Of a DNA stretch of 50,465 bases, positions 1-7,738 are shown in pieces. The first letter of the stretch is position 1. Each line of letters opens with the position of its first letter. The DNA lies in NCBI GenBank assembly GCA_021801255.1, contig JAJYYH010000038.1:1-50465 (forward strand), given 5' to 3'. The notes beneath the pieces are model-generated. The model was not told where the DNA came from. It was given only the letters and a program-made list of their open reading frames with translations, and searched no databases. The DNA comes from Pseudomonadota bacterium (GTDB taxonomy: Bacteria; Pseudomonadota; Alphaproteobacteria; Acetobacterales; Acetobacteraceae). Made by a program: the position numbers and the translations under genes.

Positions 1-573
1 CGCCAGGAAGGTTCGCCGTGCGATGCGAGCGTTACAAAATGACGCACGAAAAATCAGATCCTTCTTTCAAAAGCCATCGCTCAAATACGCCGCATGAATA
101 TGAATATACTTATGGACTAATTAATAGATTGCTCATCAGAACCACGGAGCAATTCCCCCGCACATTTTCTTCACGTGTCGCGAAACGACGACAAAAAATC
201 TGTCTGCAAGCCCTACTCAATCTGTATGCCCAATCCTACTGAAATTGCAAGGGTTGCGGGCCGATTAAGAGACGCTGGGACACGCTTAATCTTATACGGC
301 CGCCGCCCCAGCGTTGCACAATTTACGATTTTTGTGCCAGGACTTCGCCCTCTGTTCGCCCCCAGATTTAAAACGCACAATTCCGGCCGAATTTCGACTG
401 TGGGCTGCGTGAGGCGGGTGGTCGGGGCGATCGCCGACGGACATGCCTGGCGCGGCCGAGCCACTGGCAAGCGTTCTCGCGATGCGGCCGCATCTCCCCA
501 AAAATCCTGGGGTGCGCTCCAACGAGACACCGCATTAATAGCACGATTATGGGTCAATATAAAAGGTTATATG

Positions 574-587
574 GCGACAATTGTCGC
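574..587. promoter_or_regulatory. Perfect 14-bp palindrome, possible operator
   Basis: GCGACAATTGTCGC reads identically on both strands. It sits in an AT-rich stretch with TATA-like runs just upstream (about 556-572). A regulator dimer site is the simplest reading. The regulator and target are unknown, and it lies about 220 bp beyond the degP stop, so it probably does not control degP. Confidence 0.35.
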
Positions 588-720
588 AAAACGTGGCACC
601 ACATTCCAGCAGAAAATCACCCCGCCCGTTGCGTAACCCATTGAAACGATTCATCTCACAATTCGGGAAACGGGCCCGCACTGTTGAACTTCAGCTTTGG
701 TGGGGTTCCTATGGGGAGAG

Positions 721-733
721 GGGGCGAAGCCCC
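721..733. repeat. GC hairpin GGGGC-GAA-GCCCC
   Basis: A 5-bp perfect stem with a 3-base loop. Stem and the following CTG match the first hairpin of the array at 24062-24131, so it looks like another member of a dispersed GC-rich hairpin family. It lies 77 bp past the degP stop and could help end degP transcription, though no clear T-run follows on the minus strand. Confidence 0.4.
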
Positions 734-809
734 TGGTCTGATAATCACCCTGCAGCGTGTATTTCTCAACACTGCCTAATTCGATTGCTTTTCAGCCCCT
801 GACCGCTTT

Positions 810-2342
810 TTATCCCGGTGCCGGCTTATGGCCGCCGGGGCTGGCAGCGGACAGCGGCACCGGCACCCAGCGTAGCCCGTCCTGGCCCTGGATCAGCATC
901 AGCACCATTTTGCGATTCTGCTTGCGCGCCCGGTTCACCCGCGCCTCGACATCGGCGGGATTGTTCACCTCCTCCTGCTGCACCTGCACGATGACATCGC
1001 CGGGGCGCAGACCGCGCTCGGCGGCGGCGCTGTCGGAATTGACATCGGTGATCACGACGCCTTTCTGGTCGGCGTTGAGCTGGAATTTCTCCCGCATTTC
1101 CGGCCCGATCGGCGCCACCTTGAGGCCGAGGCCGGAGATCGCGACCGGCGGCGCGGCGGGGGGCGGCGCGGGCGTGGCGAGAGCCGCCGACTTCTCGTCG
1201 TCAGGCATTTCGGCGATCTCGGCCGTCACCGTCTGTTCCTTGCCGTCGCGCCAGATTACTATCGGCACCTCCGCCCCGATCGCCGTCTCGGCGACCATGC
1301 GCGGCAGGTTATGCAGCTCCTTCACCGGCTGATTGTTGAATTTCAGGATGATATCACCATTGTGGATCTGCGCTTTGTCAGCCGGTCCGCCTTCGGTGAC
1401 GCCGGCCACCATCACGCCGGAGGGTGGTTTCAGCCCGACGCTTTCAGCGATATCGGGCGTTACCTGCTGGATGCGCACGCCGAGCCAGCCGCGCCGCGGC
1501 TTGCCATATTTGGTGAGCTGCGCCACGACGTTTTTCGCCATGTTGGAAGGAATGGCGAAGCCGATGCCGATCGAGCCTCCCGAGGGCGAGTAGATCGCGG
1601 TGTTAATGCCGATCACCTCGCCATCCATGTTGAACAGCGGCCCGCCGGAATTGCCGCGATTGATCGGCGCATCGGTCTGGATGAAATCGTCATACGGTCC
1701 CTGGCGGATATCGCGCCCGCGCGCCGAGACGATGCCGGCGGTGACAGTGCCACCCAGGCCAAATGGATTGCCGATCGCCAGCACCCAGTCACCCACCCGC
1801 ATCTTCGACGAATCGCCAAAGACCAGCGCGTGCAGTGGCTTCTCCGGCTTGACCTGAAGAACGGCGATGTCGGTGCGGTCGTCACGGCCGATGAGCTTGG
1901 CCTTCATCGAGGTGCCGTCCTGCAGGGTCACGGTGATCTCGTCGGCGCCGTCGATGACGTGGTTGTTGGTGACGACGATGCCGGAGGAGTCGATGACGAA
2001 GCCCGAGCCGAGGCTCTGCATCTTGCGCACCGGGCCCTGGTCCTCGTCCTGGCCCTCACCGCCATGCCCGCCACCGCCGCCGGGACGGTTCTTCTCCATG
2101 AAATCATGAAAAAACTGCTCAAAGGGCGAGCCTGGGGGAAATACCGGCATTTCCGGCATATTGCCGGCGCGCGCCTGGACGTTCTGGCTGCTCGAGACAT
2201 TGACCACACCGGGCAGAAGGTCGGCCGCGAGATCGGCGAAGCTCGCGGGTGCCTCGCGCGCCGCGGCCGGCAAGACCGCCGGGATGAGGAACAACGCGGC
2301 CAGGACGGCAGCGCGCAACGGGCGAAAAAGAGCGTCGGTCAT
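810..2342 (-). CDS. degP: Periplasmic Do-type serine protease/chaperone DegP (HtrA)
   Basis: A 510-residue DegP/HtrA protease that degrades or refolds damaged envelope proteins. A signal peptide covers roughly residues 1-28, ending in an Ala-rich AAA-R site. The trypsin-like domain (about 105-275) has the full triad: His128 in TNNHVID, Asp158 in RTDIAV and Ser232 in GNSGGP. Two PDZ domains follow (about 285-375 and 405-500), as in the Do family. A Gly-rich, acidic segment near 88-104 lies in the region where DegP carries its long regulatory loop. The gene is last in hflK-hflC-degP and begins 68 bp after hflC, an arrangement common in alphaproteobacteria that joins inner-membrane and periplasmic quality control. 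Assignment is secure; DegP versus the paralogue DegQ cannot be separated by sequence alone. Confidence 0.95.
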   Translation of the reverse strand: MTDALFRPLRAAVLAALFLIPAVLPAAAREAPASFADLAADLLPGVVNVSSSQNVQARAGNMPEMPVFPPGSPFEQFFHDFMEKNRPGGGGGHGGEGQDEDQGPVRKMQSLGSGFVIDSSGIVVTNNHVIDGADEITVTLQDGTSMKAKLIGRDDRTDIAVLQVKPEKPLHALVFGDSSKMRVGDWVLAIGNPFGLGGTVTAGIVSARGRDIRQGPYDDFIQTDAPINRGNSGGPLFNMDGEVIGINTAIYSPSGGSIGIGFAIPSNMAKNVVAQLTKYGKPRRGWLGVRIQQVTPDIAESVGLKPPSGVMVAGVTEGGPADKAQIHNGDIILKFNNQPVKELHNLPRMVAETAIGAEVPIVIWRDGKEQTVTAEIAEMPDDEKSAALATPAPPPAAPPVAISGLGLKVAPIGPEMREKFQLNADQKGVVITDVNSDSAAAERGLRPGDVIVQVQQEEVNNPADVEARVNRARKQNRKMVLMLIQGQDGLRWVPVPLSAASPGGHKPAPG

Positions 2343-2410
2343 GAAAATCCTGTCCCTCGGAGGCTCTCCGAAAATTGGTCTCGATCCGGCGTTTGCGCAA
2401 GCATCCCGGC

Positions 2411-3283
2411 CTACGGAGAATTCGCCGTGCCATGCAGATAGCGCAGGAACTCGCTGTCGGGGCTCAGCACCAGACGATTGGCCGGGTTTGCCAATCCGTC
2501 GCGATAGGCGCTCAGCGTGCGCCAGATAGCGAAGAATTGCGGATCCTGCTGATAGGCCGCGGCATAGAGCGCGATCGCCTTCTGCTCGCCCTCGCCGCGC
2601 AGCCGCTCCGCCGTGCCGCGCGCTTCGGCGAGCAACACGGCGCGGTCGCGCTCGGCATTCGCGCGAATGCGCGCCGCGGCTTCCGCCCCTTCGGCGCGAG
2701 CCTGCTTGGCCACCCGCTCGCGTTCGGATTGCATGCGGCTCAGGATCGCCTGGGTGTTCTCCGCCGGTAGGTCGGCGCGGCGGATGCGCACATCCTCGAT
2801 GCTGATGCCAAAGCCATTCATCTCCTTGTTCACCTGTTCACGGATGCGGCTCATGATGCGGTCGCGATCGATCGAGAGGACCCCGAGCAGCGTCTCGCCG
2901 CCCAGCACCCGGCGCAGGCTGCCCGAGACCACGGCATCGAGCCGGGCGTGGATCGCCTCCTCGCTGGGGCCGACGGCCTGAAAATATTGCAGCGGATCGA
3001 TGATGCGATAGCGGGTGAAGCTATCGACGATAAGGCGCCGCTGATCGCCGAGGATGACCTCCTCGCCGGCCATCTCGTCATCGAGCAGGCGGCGATCGAA
3101 GATGATCACGGTTTGCACCAGGGGCAGCCGCGCATGCAGCCCCGGTGTGGTGATCAGCCGCCTGGGCTGGCCGAGTTGGACGATCAGCGCCTGCGCCGTC
3201 TGCGGCACCGTGAAGAAGGTCGCGTCGAGCCCGACCGCGAGCACAATCAATGCCGCGATCAGGGCGAGGACGGGGCGGCTCAT
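2411..3283 (-). CDS. hflC: HflC, SPFH-domain subunit of the FtsH modulator complex
   Basis: A 290-residue membrane protein. One N-terminal transmembrane helix (about 5-25) precedes an SPFH/band-7 domain (about 25-190) and a long charged coiled-coil region. The segment ERVAKQARAEGAEAAARIRA is typical of HflC and HflK. In the known system HflC and HflK assemble into a large ring around the FtsH protease and limit its access to membrane substrates. The start codon overlaps the hflK stop by four bases (ATGA), so the two are almost certainly translationally coupled. The length is normal for the family. Confidence 0.95.
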   Translation of the reverse strand: MSRPVLALIAALIVLAVGLDATFFTVPQTAQALIVQLGQPRRLITTPGLHARLPLVQTVIIFDRRLLDDEMAGEEVILGDQRRLIVDSFTRYRIIDPLQYFQAVGPSEEAIHARLDAVVSGSLRRVLGGETLLGVLSIDRDRIMSRIREQVNKEMNGFGISIEDVRIRRADLPAENTQAILSRMQSERERVAKQARAEGAEAAARIRANAERDRAVLLAEARGTAERLRGEGEQKAIALYAAAYQQDPQFFAIWRTLSAYRDGLANPANRLVLSPDSEFLRYLHGTANSP

Positions 3284-4398
3284 GGCGCGCCCGCCTTGCC
3301 GACGGTTGTCGGGCTGGCAGGCGCGGGCGCGGCATCGCTCGTCCCGAGCGGCAGGACCGGCAGAAGACCCTTTACCGCCGGGTCGATCACCGTGACGTGG
3401 CTTTTGAGCGCGACCTGCTCCATGGTTTCGATATAGAGCCGCTCAAGCGTGATGTCCTTGGCGGCGCGATAGGCGGAAAGCACGCTGTCGAAACGCTGGC
3501 CGGCGCCGGCGGCTTCGGCGATCGCCGCTTGGCGGGCGCCGTCGGCCTCGGCGGTGATACGCGCCGCCTCGCCGCGGGCCCGCGGGATGATGTCGTTGCG
3601 ATAGGCCTCGGCCTCGTTGCGCATACGCTCGGCATCGGTATTGGCGCGCTGGACGTCACGGAAGCTGTCGATCACGGCGGGCGGCGGATCGACTTTCTGG
3701 AGCTGCACCTGGGTGACCTCGATCCCGGCGTGATAGCGATCGAGGATTGCCTGCGCACCCTGCCGCACCGCCTCCTCGATCGCGCCGCGCGCGCCGGTCA
3801 GCGCCGGCTGGATCGGCGTGCGCCCGATGACCTCGCGCATCACGCTCTCGGCGACCGATTTCACCGTGCCGGCGGGATGACGGATATTGAACAGATAGTC
3901 GGGCGCGTTGGCAATGCGCCAGAACACGGTGAAGTCGATATCGATGATATTCTCGTCGCCGGTGAGCATCAGGCTTTCCTCGGTGACGTCGCGCCCCTCG
4001 GTCTCGGCGGGGGTATCGGAGCGATAGCCGATCTCGACGCGGTTGATGCGTGTCACCGCCGGGCGCAGCACGCTCTCGATCGGCCAAGGCAGATGGTAGC
4101 CGAGCCCTGGCGGCGCGAGACGGACGAAGGCGCCGAAACGCAGCACCACGCCCTGCTGATCGGGCTGGACGCGGAAAAAACCGCTGGCCAGCCACAACAC
4201 CGCGATCGCCGCGATGAGCGCGAGCACGAGGCGCGTCGGGCCACCGCCACCGGGTGCCAGACCCGCGAGCCCGCGCTGCAGGCGCAGCAGCCAGGCGGCG
4301 AATTCCGGCGGCAGACCACCGCCCCAGGGCGGCTCCCCACGATTCCCGCCGGGGCGGGACGGCCCCCACGGACCCGATCCGCCATTATGCCAGGACAT
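3280..4398 (-). CDS. hflK: HflK, SPFH-domain partner of HflC
   Basis: The partner of HflC in the FtsH-modulating complex, 372 residues from the chosen start. I place the start at 4398 (protein begins MSWHNGG) because a GGGAG ribosome site lies 10 bases upstream; an in-frame start 13 codons earlier has no such support. The N-terminus is a Gly/Pro/Trp-rich cytoplasmic tail, usual for HflK. A single transmembrane helix follows near 65-85, then the SPFH domain and a helical stalk with repeated Ala/Glu/Arg-rich segments. It is first in the hflK-hflC-degP unit and diverges from mrp with 134 bp between them. Confidence 0.94.
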   Translation of the reverse strand: MSWHNGGSGPWGPSRPGGNRGEPPWGGGLPPEFAAWLLRLQRGLAGLAPGGGGPTRLVLALIAAIAVLWLASGFFRVQPDQQGVVLRFGAFVRLAPPGLGYHLPWPIESVLRPAVTRINRVEIGYRSDTPAETEGRDVTEESLMLTGDENIIDIDFTVFWRIANAPDYLFNIRHPAGTVKSVAESVMREVIGRTPIQPALTGARGAIEEAVRQGAQAILDRYHAGIEVTQVQLQKVDPPPAVIDSFRDVQRANTDAERMRNEAEAYRNDIIPRARGEAARITAEADGARQAAIAEAAGAGQRFDSVLSAYRAAKDITLERLYIETMEQVALKSHVTVIDPAVKGLLPVLPLGTSDAAPAPASPTTVGKAGAP

Positions 4399-4440
4399 GC
4401 GAGAGTTGCTCCCTTCGAGACCGCGGCGCCGGGCCATTGG

Positions 4441-4456
4441 CGTTCCGGGCGGAACG
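4441..4456. promoter_or_regulatory. Inverted repeat CGTTCC-GGGC-GGAACG between hflK and mrp
   Basis: A perfect 6-bp inverted repeat with a 4-base spacer in the 134-bp divergent region. It lies 42 bp from the hflK start and 76 bp from the mrp start, so a bound dimer could affect either gene. It does not fit the alphaproteobacterial LexA spacing (GTTC-N7-GTTC). The regulator is unknown. Confidence 0.35.
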
Positions 4457-4532
4457 GTTCATATCCTTCCCACGACGCCCAAGGCCATTGGCCGCGGCGC
4501 ATAATGACCGGACTGAAAGGGTTTGCAAGCGG

Positions 4533-5636
4533 ATGACCGAGCCCACCCCAGAAGCCCTGCGCGCCGCCCTCGCCACGCTCCGCGATCCCGTCTCGGGCCA
4601 GGACATCGTGAGCGCCGGGCTGATCGACAGCTTGCTCGTCAAGGACGGGCTGGTGCAGATGACGCTCCAGGTCCGCCGCGAGCAGGCCGCTGCCATGGAA
4701 AGCGTGCGCCGCGCGGCCGAGGCGCTGCTCGCCCGCCAGGGCGGGGTGAAAAATGCCACCGTGGTGCTGACCGCGCATCGCGACGCCCCGGCGACACCAC
4801 CCCCCGCCCCGCGCGCCGGCCACGGCCACCCACCCTCGCCGCAATCCCTGCCCAAACTGCTGAGCGGCGCGGGCGCGGTGATCGCGGTAGCCTCGGGCAA
4901 GGGCGGCGTCGGCAAATCGACGGTCGCGGTCAATCTCGCCGTGGCTTTGGCCGGGCGCGGCCTCGCCGTCGGCCTGCTGGATGCCGATATCTATGGCCCG
5001 AGCCTGCCGAAAATGCTCGGGCTCGCACGCCGGCCAGAGATCCGGGGCGAGCAGATGGTGCCGCTCAGTGCCTGGGGGGTGGAGGTCATGTCGATCGGCT
5101 TCATCGTCGATCCCGACACCGCGATGATCTGGCGCGGGCCGATGGTGATGGGCGCGTTGCAGCAATTGATGGAGCAGGTCGCCTGGGGAAAGCTTGATGT
5201 TATGGTGATCGACCTGCCGCCCGGCACCGGTGATGCCCAGCTCACGCTCGCCCAGCGCGTCGATCTCGCGGGCGCGGTGATCGTCTCGACACCACAGGAC
5301 GTGGCGCTCGCCGATGCCCGGCGGGGGGTGAAAATGTTCGAGAAGGTCGGCGTCAAGGTGCTCGGCCTGGTCGAGAACATGAGCTATTTCTGCTGCCCCG
5401 CTTGTGGCCATCGCACCGAAATCTTCGGCCATGGCGGGGCGCGGGCCGAGGCCGAGCGGCTCGGTGTGCCGTTTCTCGGCGAAATTCCCCTTCTGCTCGC
5501 GGTGCGCGAGGGCGGTGATGCCGGCACGCCGATTGTCGCCCACGCGCCCGAAAGCGCCCCCGCCGAAGCATTCCGCGCACTCGCCGAGCGCGTGCATGGG
5601 GAACTCGCGGCGCGGCTGGCGCGGCGCGCCGAATAG
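4533..5636 (+). CDS. mrp: Mrp/ApbC-family P-loop ATPase, Fe-S cluster carrier
   Basis: A 367-residue Mrp/NBP35-family ATPase, thought to carry Fe-S clusters to target enzymes in the cytoplasm. An N-terminal DUF59/MIP18-like domain (about 5-85) is joined by a Pro-rich linker to the ATPase domain. That domain has the deviant Walker A motif GKGGVGKST and the cluster-binding Cys pair in CCPACGH, where two subunits bridge a 4Fe-4S cluster. The ATG at 4533 follows a GAAAGGG sequence; longer in-frame extensions upstream run over the hflK promoter region and are unlikely. It converges on the deacylase gene at 5662 with 25 bp between stops. Confidence 0.93.
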   Translation: MTEPTPEALRAALATLRDPVSGQDIVSAGLIDSLLVKDGLVQMTLQVRREQAAAMESVRRAAEALLARQGGVKNATVVLTAHRDAPATPPPAPRAGHGHPPSPQSLPKLLSGAGAVIAVASGKGGVGKSTVAVNLAVALAGRGLAVGLLDADIYGPSLPKMLGLARRPEIRGEQMVPLSAWGVEVMSIGFIVDPDTAMIWRGPMVMGALQQLMEQVAWGKLDVMVIDLPPGTGDAQLTLAQRVDLAGAVIVSTPQDVALADARRGVKMFEKVGVKVLGLVENMSYFCCPACGHRTEIFGHGGARAEAERLGVPFLGEIPLLLAVREGGDAGTPIVAHAPESAPAEAFRALAERVHGELAARLARRAE

Positions 5637-5661
5637 CCCGGCCAGGCTTTCGTCCCCGCTG

Positions 5662-6639
5662 CTATTCCTGGCCGCGCGGCGCGAGAAAGCGCGCCAGGCG
5701 AACCGCGGTATGGCCCGGCGCGGGGCGCAGATTGGGCATGATCAGCAGGCAATCGTCATGCGGGGTGCGGATGTCGTGCCCGTCATCGCGCCCGATCAGC
5801 GTGCCCTGGCGGGCCAGCACGGTGTTGCCCATGAAAGGCTCGGTGAAGACGAAGCGGCTGGTTTGCGCGGTGACTGCCTCGCACACTTCGGCCAGCCGCG
5901 GCGTGCCGCTCGGGCATTGCGGCAGCGCCGGATGGCGCGCGAGCAGCCCGGTATGGGCGAGGCAACCGGCAATGCTGCTGAGCGCGGTCTCAACCGTCGC
6001 CGCCTGCCAGTGCTGGCCGGCCTCGACCAGGCAGGCGGCGGCCGGGCCGACGCTGAAACAATCGTAGTCGATCAACCGCCGGCCGCTGACATGGCCGGGA
6101 TCGATCACCACGAGTTCCGGCGCGCCAAGACCGAGCGCGAGATCGCGGCTCGGCGCGGCCGGGCCGCAAAGGATCAGCGGGCCCGACAGCCACAGCATGG
6201 AATGGAGATCGAGCAGCACATCGACGGTTTCGATCAACGGTCGGATCTCGCGCGCCCGGTCCAACTCGCTGGAGCGCCGCGGGCCATCGAGCAGGGCACG
6301 ATCCCAGAGGCGGTTCATGTCCTCATCGACGAAGCGCGAGGCGGTGGGCTGGCGCGGATCGAAGCGGGCAAAGGCGGCGAGGTTGACGAAGCCGAACGTA
6401 AGCCGCCCGCGCGCGGGCCGCACGCCCTCGCGCAGCAGCCGATCGAGCGCCACGGCGCCGGCAATCTCGTTGCCATGAACCAGCGCGGTGAGCGCGACAT
6501 GCGGGCCAGGGCGGCCCGAATCGCGGGTGATGACGCCCGGAATACCCTGATGCTCGCTCAGCCAGGGGGAGAGATCGGGGGTTGGAATCTCCACCGGAAA
6601 TTGCGGCAGCGGCGGTAGGCAGGGGGCGGGGCGCGTCAT
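5662..6639 (-). CDS. Succinylglutamate desuccinylase/aspartoacylase-family zinc hydrolase
   Basis: A 325-residue member of the AstE/AspA branch of the M14 zinc carboxypeptidase superfamily, which removes acyl groups from N-acyl amino acids or related amides. The zinc-binding His-x-x-Glu is visible as HGNE at residues 55-58, and the third ligand is probably the His of DLHSM. The Arg-rich segment around the VDEDMNRLW motif is also characteristic. The substrate cannot be read from the sequence. No arginine succinyltransferase genes are nearby, so a role as AstE itself is unsupported. The ATG at 6639 was preferred to a GTG at 6657; neither has a strong ribosome site. It lies downstream of hisI, 84 bp away. 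Confidence 0.8.
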   Translation of the reverse strand: MTRPAPCLPPLPQFPVEIPTPDLSPWLSEHQGIPGVITRDSGRPGPHVALTALVHGNEIAGAVALDRLLREGVRPARGRLTFGFVNLAAFARFDPRQPTASRFVDEDMNRLWDRALLDGPRRSSELDRAREIRPLIETVDVLLDLHSMLWLSGPLILCGPAAPSRDLALGLGAPELVVIDPGHVSGRRLIDYDCFSVGPAAACLVEAGQHWQAATVETALSSIAGCLAHTGLLARHPALPQCPSGTPRLAEVCEAVTAQTSRFVFTEPFMGNTVLARQGTLIGRDDGHDIRTPHDDCLLIMPNLRPAPGHTAVRLARFLAPRGQE

Positions 6640-6723
6640 CGGGATAGCCGCCAACACGGCGTCGGCGAATACATTGGCATGTAGGGGAGTTTAGCGGCCC
6701 GACCCTGCCCGGCAACCCGTCTT

Positions 6724-7140
6724 TTAGCCATCGCGCTCTCCATAAAGCGTCTCGGGGGCAATCAGCGGTGCGGCGATCACGCTGAAGGTACCGGCGCGGA
6801 GGGCGCGGAAGAAGCAGGAACGCCGCCCGGTGTGGCAGGCAACACCTTCCTGGCGCACCAGCACGAGCAGCGTATCGCCGTCGCAATCGACGCGGAGTTC
6901 AACAAGATGCTGCACCTGCCCCGAGGTTTCGCCCTTGCGCCAGGGCCGGCCGCGGCTGCGGCTGAAATAGCAGACGCGCAAGGTGGCGACCGTCTCGATG
7001 ATGGCGGCGCGGTCCATCCAGGCCAGCATCAGCACCTCGCCGCTCGCGGCTTCCTGGGCAATCGCCGGGATCAGCCCCGCGGCATCGAAGCGGAGGGCGG
7101 CGAGCAGATCATCAAGTCCGGGCGTCGCGGTTTGGCTCAT
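6724..7140 (-). CDS. hisI: Phosphoribosyl-AMP cyclohydrolase HisI
   Basis: A 138-residue stand-alone cyclohydrolase for the third step of histidine synthesis, opening the adenine ring of phosphoribosyl-AMP in the cytoplasm. The family core is clear: an LMLAWMD segment near residue 38, YFSRSR, the metal-binding DCDGD and the zinc Cys in [13 protein letters not shown]. There is no fused HisE (pyrophosphohydrolase) domain, as is usual in alphaproteobacteria. It is not beside other his genes. Its start is only 37 bp from the divergent Fur-family gene, so the two promoters must overlap or lie inside each other's leader. Confidence 0.95.
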   Translation of the reverse strand: MSQTATPGLDDLLAALRFDAAGLIPAIAQEAASGEVLMLAWMDRAAIIETVATLRVCYFSRSRGRPWRKGETSGQVQHLVELRVDCDGDTLLVLVRQEGVACHTGRRSCFFRALRAGTFSVIAAPLIAPETLYGERDG

Positions 7141-7177
7141 GGCTGTTTTTCCTCGGAAGCCTTAGATTGCCCTAACC

Positions 7178-7645
7178 ATGCAGAAAGGAAAGCGACCGCC
7201 CGCGCCATCCTCGGCCATGCTGCTGGCCCGCGCCGAGGCGATCACCAAGGCGCGCGGGGCGCGGCTGACAGCGCTCAGGCGCGAGGTGCTGCAACTCGTC
7301 CTCGAGGCCGGCGCGCCGATCGGCGCCTATGACCTGCTTGCGGCGCTGCGCCTCCGCCACGCCCGCGCGGCGCCGCCCACCGTCTATCGCGCGCTTGATT
7401 TCCTGCTCGAACAGGGGCTGATCCATCGCATCGCGCGGCTCTCGGCGTTCGTCGGCTGCATCGGCCACGAGGCTGGCCACGCCGCGCAATTCCTCATCTG
7501 CCGCCGCTGCGGCCAAGTGCTCGAGATTGACGCCGCCGAGGTTACCCTGGCGCTCGCGCAGGCAGCGAAGCGCTTCGCTTTCATGGTCGCTGGCGCCACC
7601 ATCGAGGCCGAGGGGCTCTGCGCCACCTGCGCGCTCGGAGCGTGA
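7178..7645 (+). CDS. Fur-family metalloregulator, Zur-like
   Basis: A 155-residue Fur-superfamily repressor. The winged-helix DNA-binding half (about 20-85) contains the PTVYRALDFL recognition region. The dimerisation half carries a structural zinc site made of two Cys pairs, Cys108/Cys111 (CRRC) and Cys148/Cys151 (CATC). The His-rich GHEAGHAAQF segment fits the regulatory metal site. The shape is closest to Zur, the zinc-uptake repressor, but no zinc transporter genes are in view, so iron, zinc or peroxide sensing cannot be told apart. The stop codon lies within the 96-bp repeat at 7643-7738. It diverges from hisI. Confidence 0.85.
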   Translation: MQKGKRPPAPSSAMLLARAEAITKARGARLTALRREVLQLVLEAGAPIGAYDLLAALRLRHARAAPPTVYRALDFLLEQGLIHRIARLSAFVGCIGHEAGHAAQFLICRRCGQVLEIDAAEVTLALAQAAKRFAFMVAGATIEAEGLCATCALGA

Positions 7646-7738
7646 AAATCAATCGAACTTGCAAAAGACTGCCCTCTGAAAATATTGATTTTTCCCGGTC
7701 GATTCTGGGGCACGAGGGCATTCTTTTGCAAACTCTCA
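7643..7738 (+). repeat. 96-bp convergent-gene palindromic element, copy 1
   Basis: This element fills the whole gap between the converging Fur-family gene and metC. Its first three bases are the TGA stop of the former, and its last three, read on the minus strand, are the TGA stop of metC. It aligns without gaps to copy 2 (33719-33814, minus strand): 80 of 96 bases are identical. The fold is a long stem: element positions 17-25 pair with 81-89 (TTGCAAAAG/CTTTTGCAA), then a 3x3 internal loop, then 29-34 with 72-77 (GCCCTC/GAGGGC). A small GAAAA/TTTTC hairpin sits in the apical region. A-tract, GC stem and T-tract on both strands suggest a bidirectional terminator. Confidence 0.85.

Larger units (their letters stand above)
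1..809. other. Intergenic region, no supported gene
   Basis: About 800 bases downstream of degP with no reading frame I can support. Possible frames here show no recognisable family, lack convincing ribosome sites and overlap each other on both strands. Several stretches (about 30-150 and 535-600) are clearly richer in A+T than the rest of the window, as in a promoter region. It holds an inverted repeat at 263-291, a perfect 14-bp palindrome at 574-587 and a GC hairpin at 721-733. A gene lying to the left of the window may be served from here, but that cannot be seen. Confidence 0.6.

Noticed and set aside
590-608. Sigma-54 element TGGCAC near 594
   Set aside because: The -12 half is TCC, not a TTGC-like sequence at the required spacing.
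175-636. Possible 153-codon gene in the left intergenic region
   Set aside because: No domain, poor ribosome site, overlapping frames on the other strand and AT-rich composition unlike neighbours.
4053-5597. A long open frame antisense to mrp and hflK
   Set aside because: It has no recognisable motif, crosses two real genes on both strands and reflects GC-rich third-position bias.
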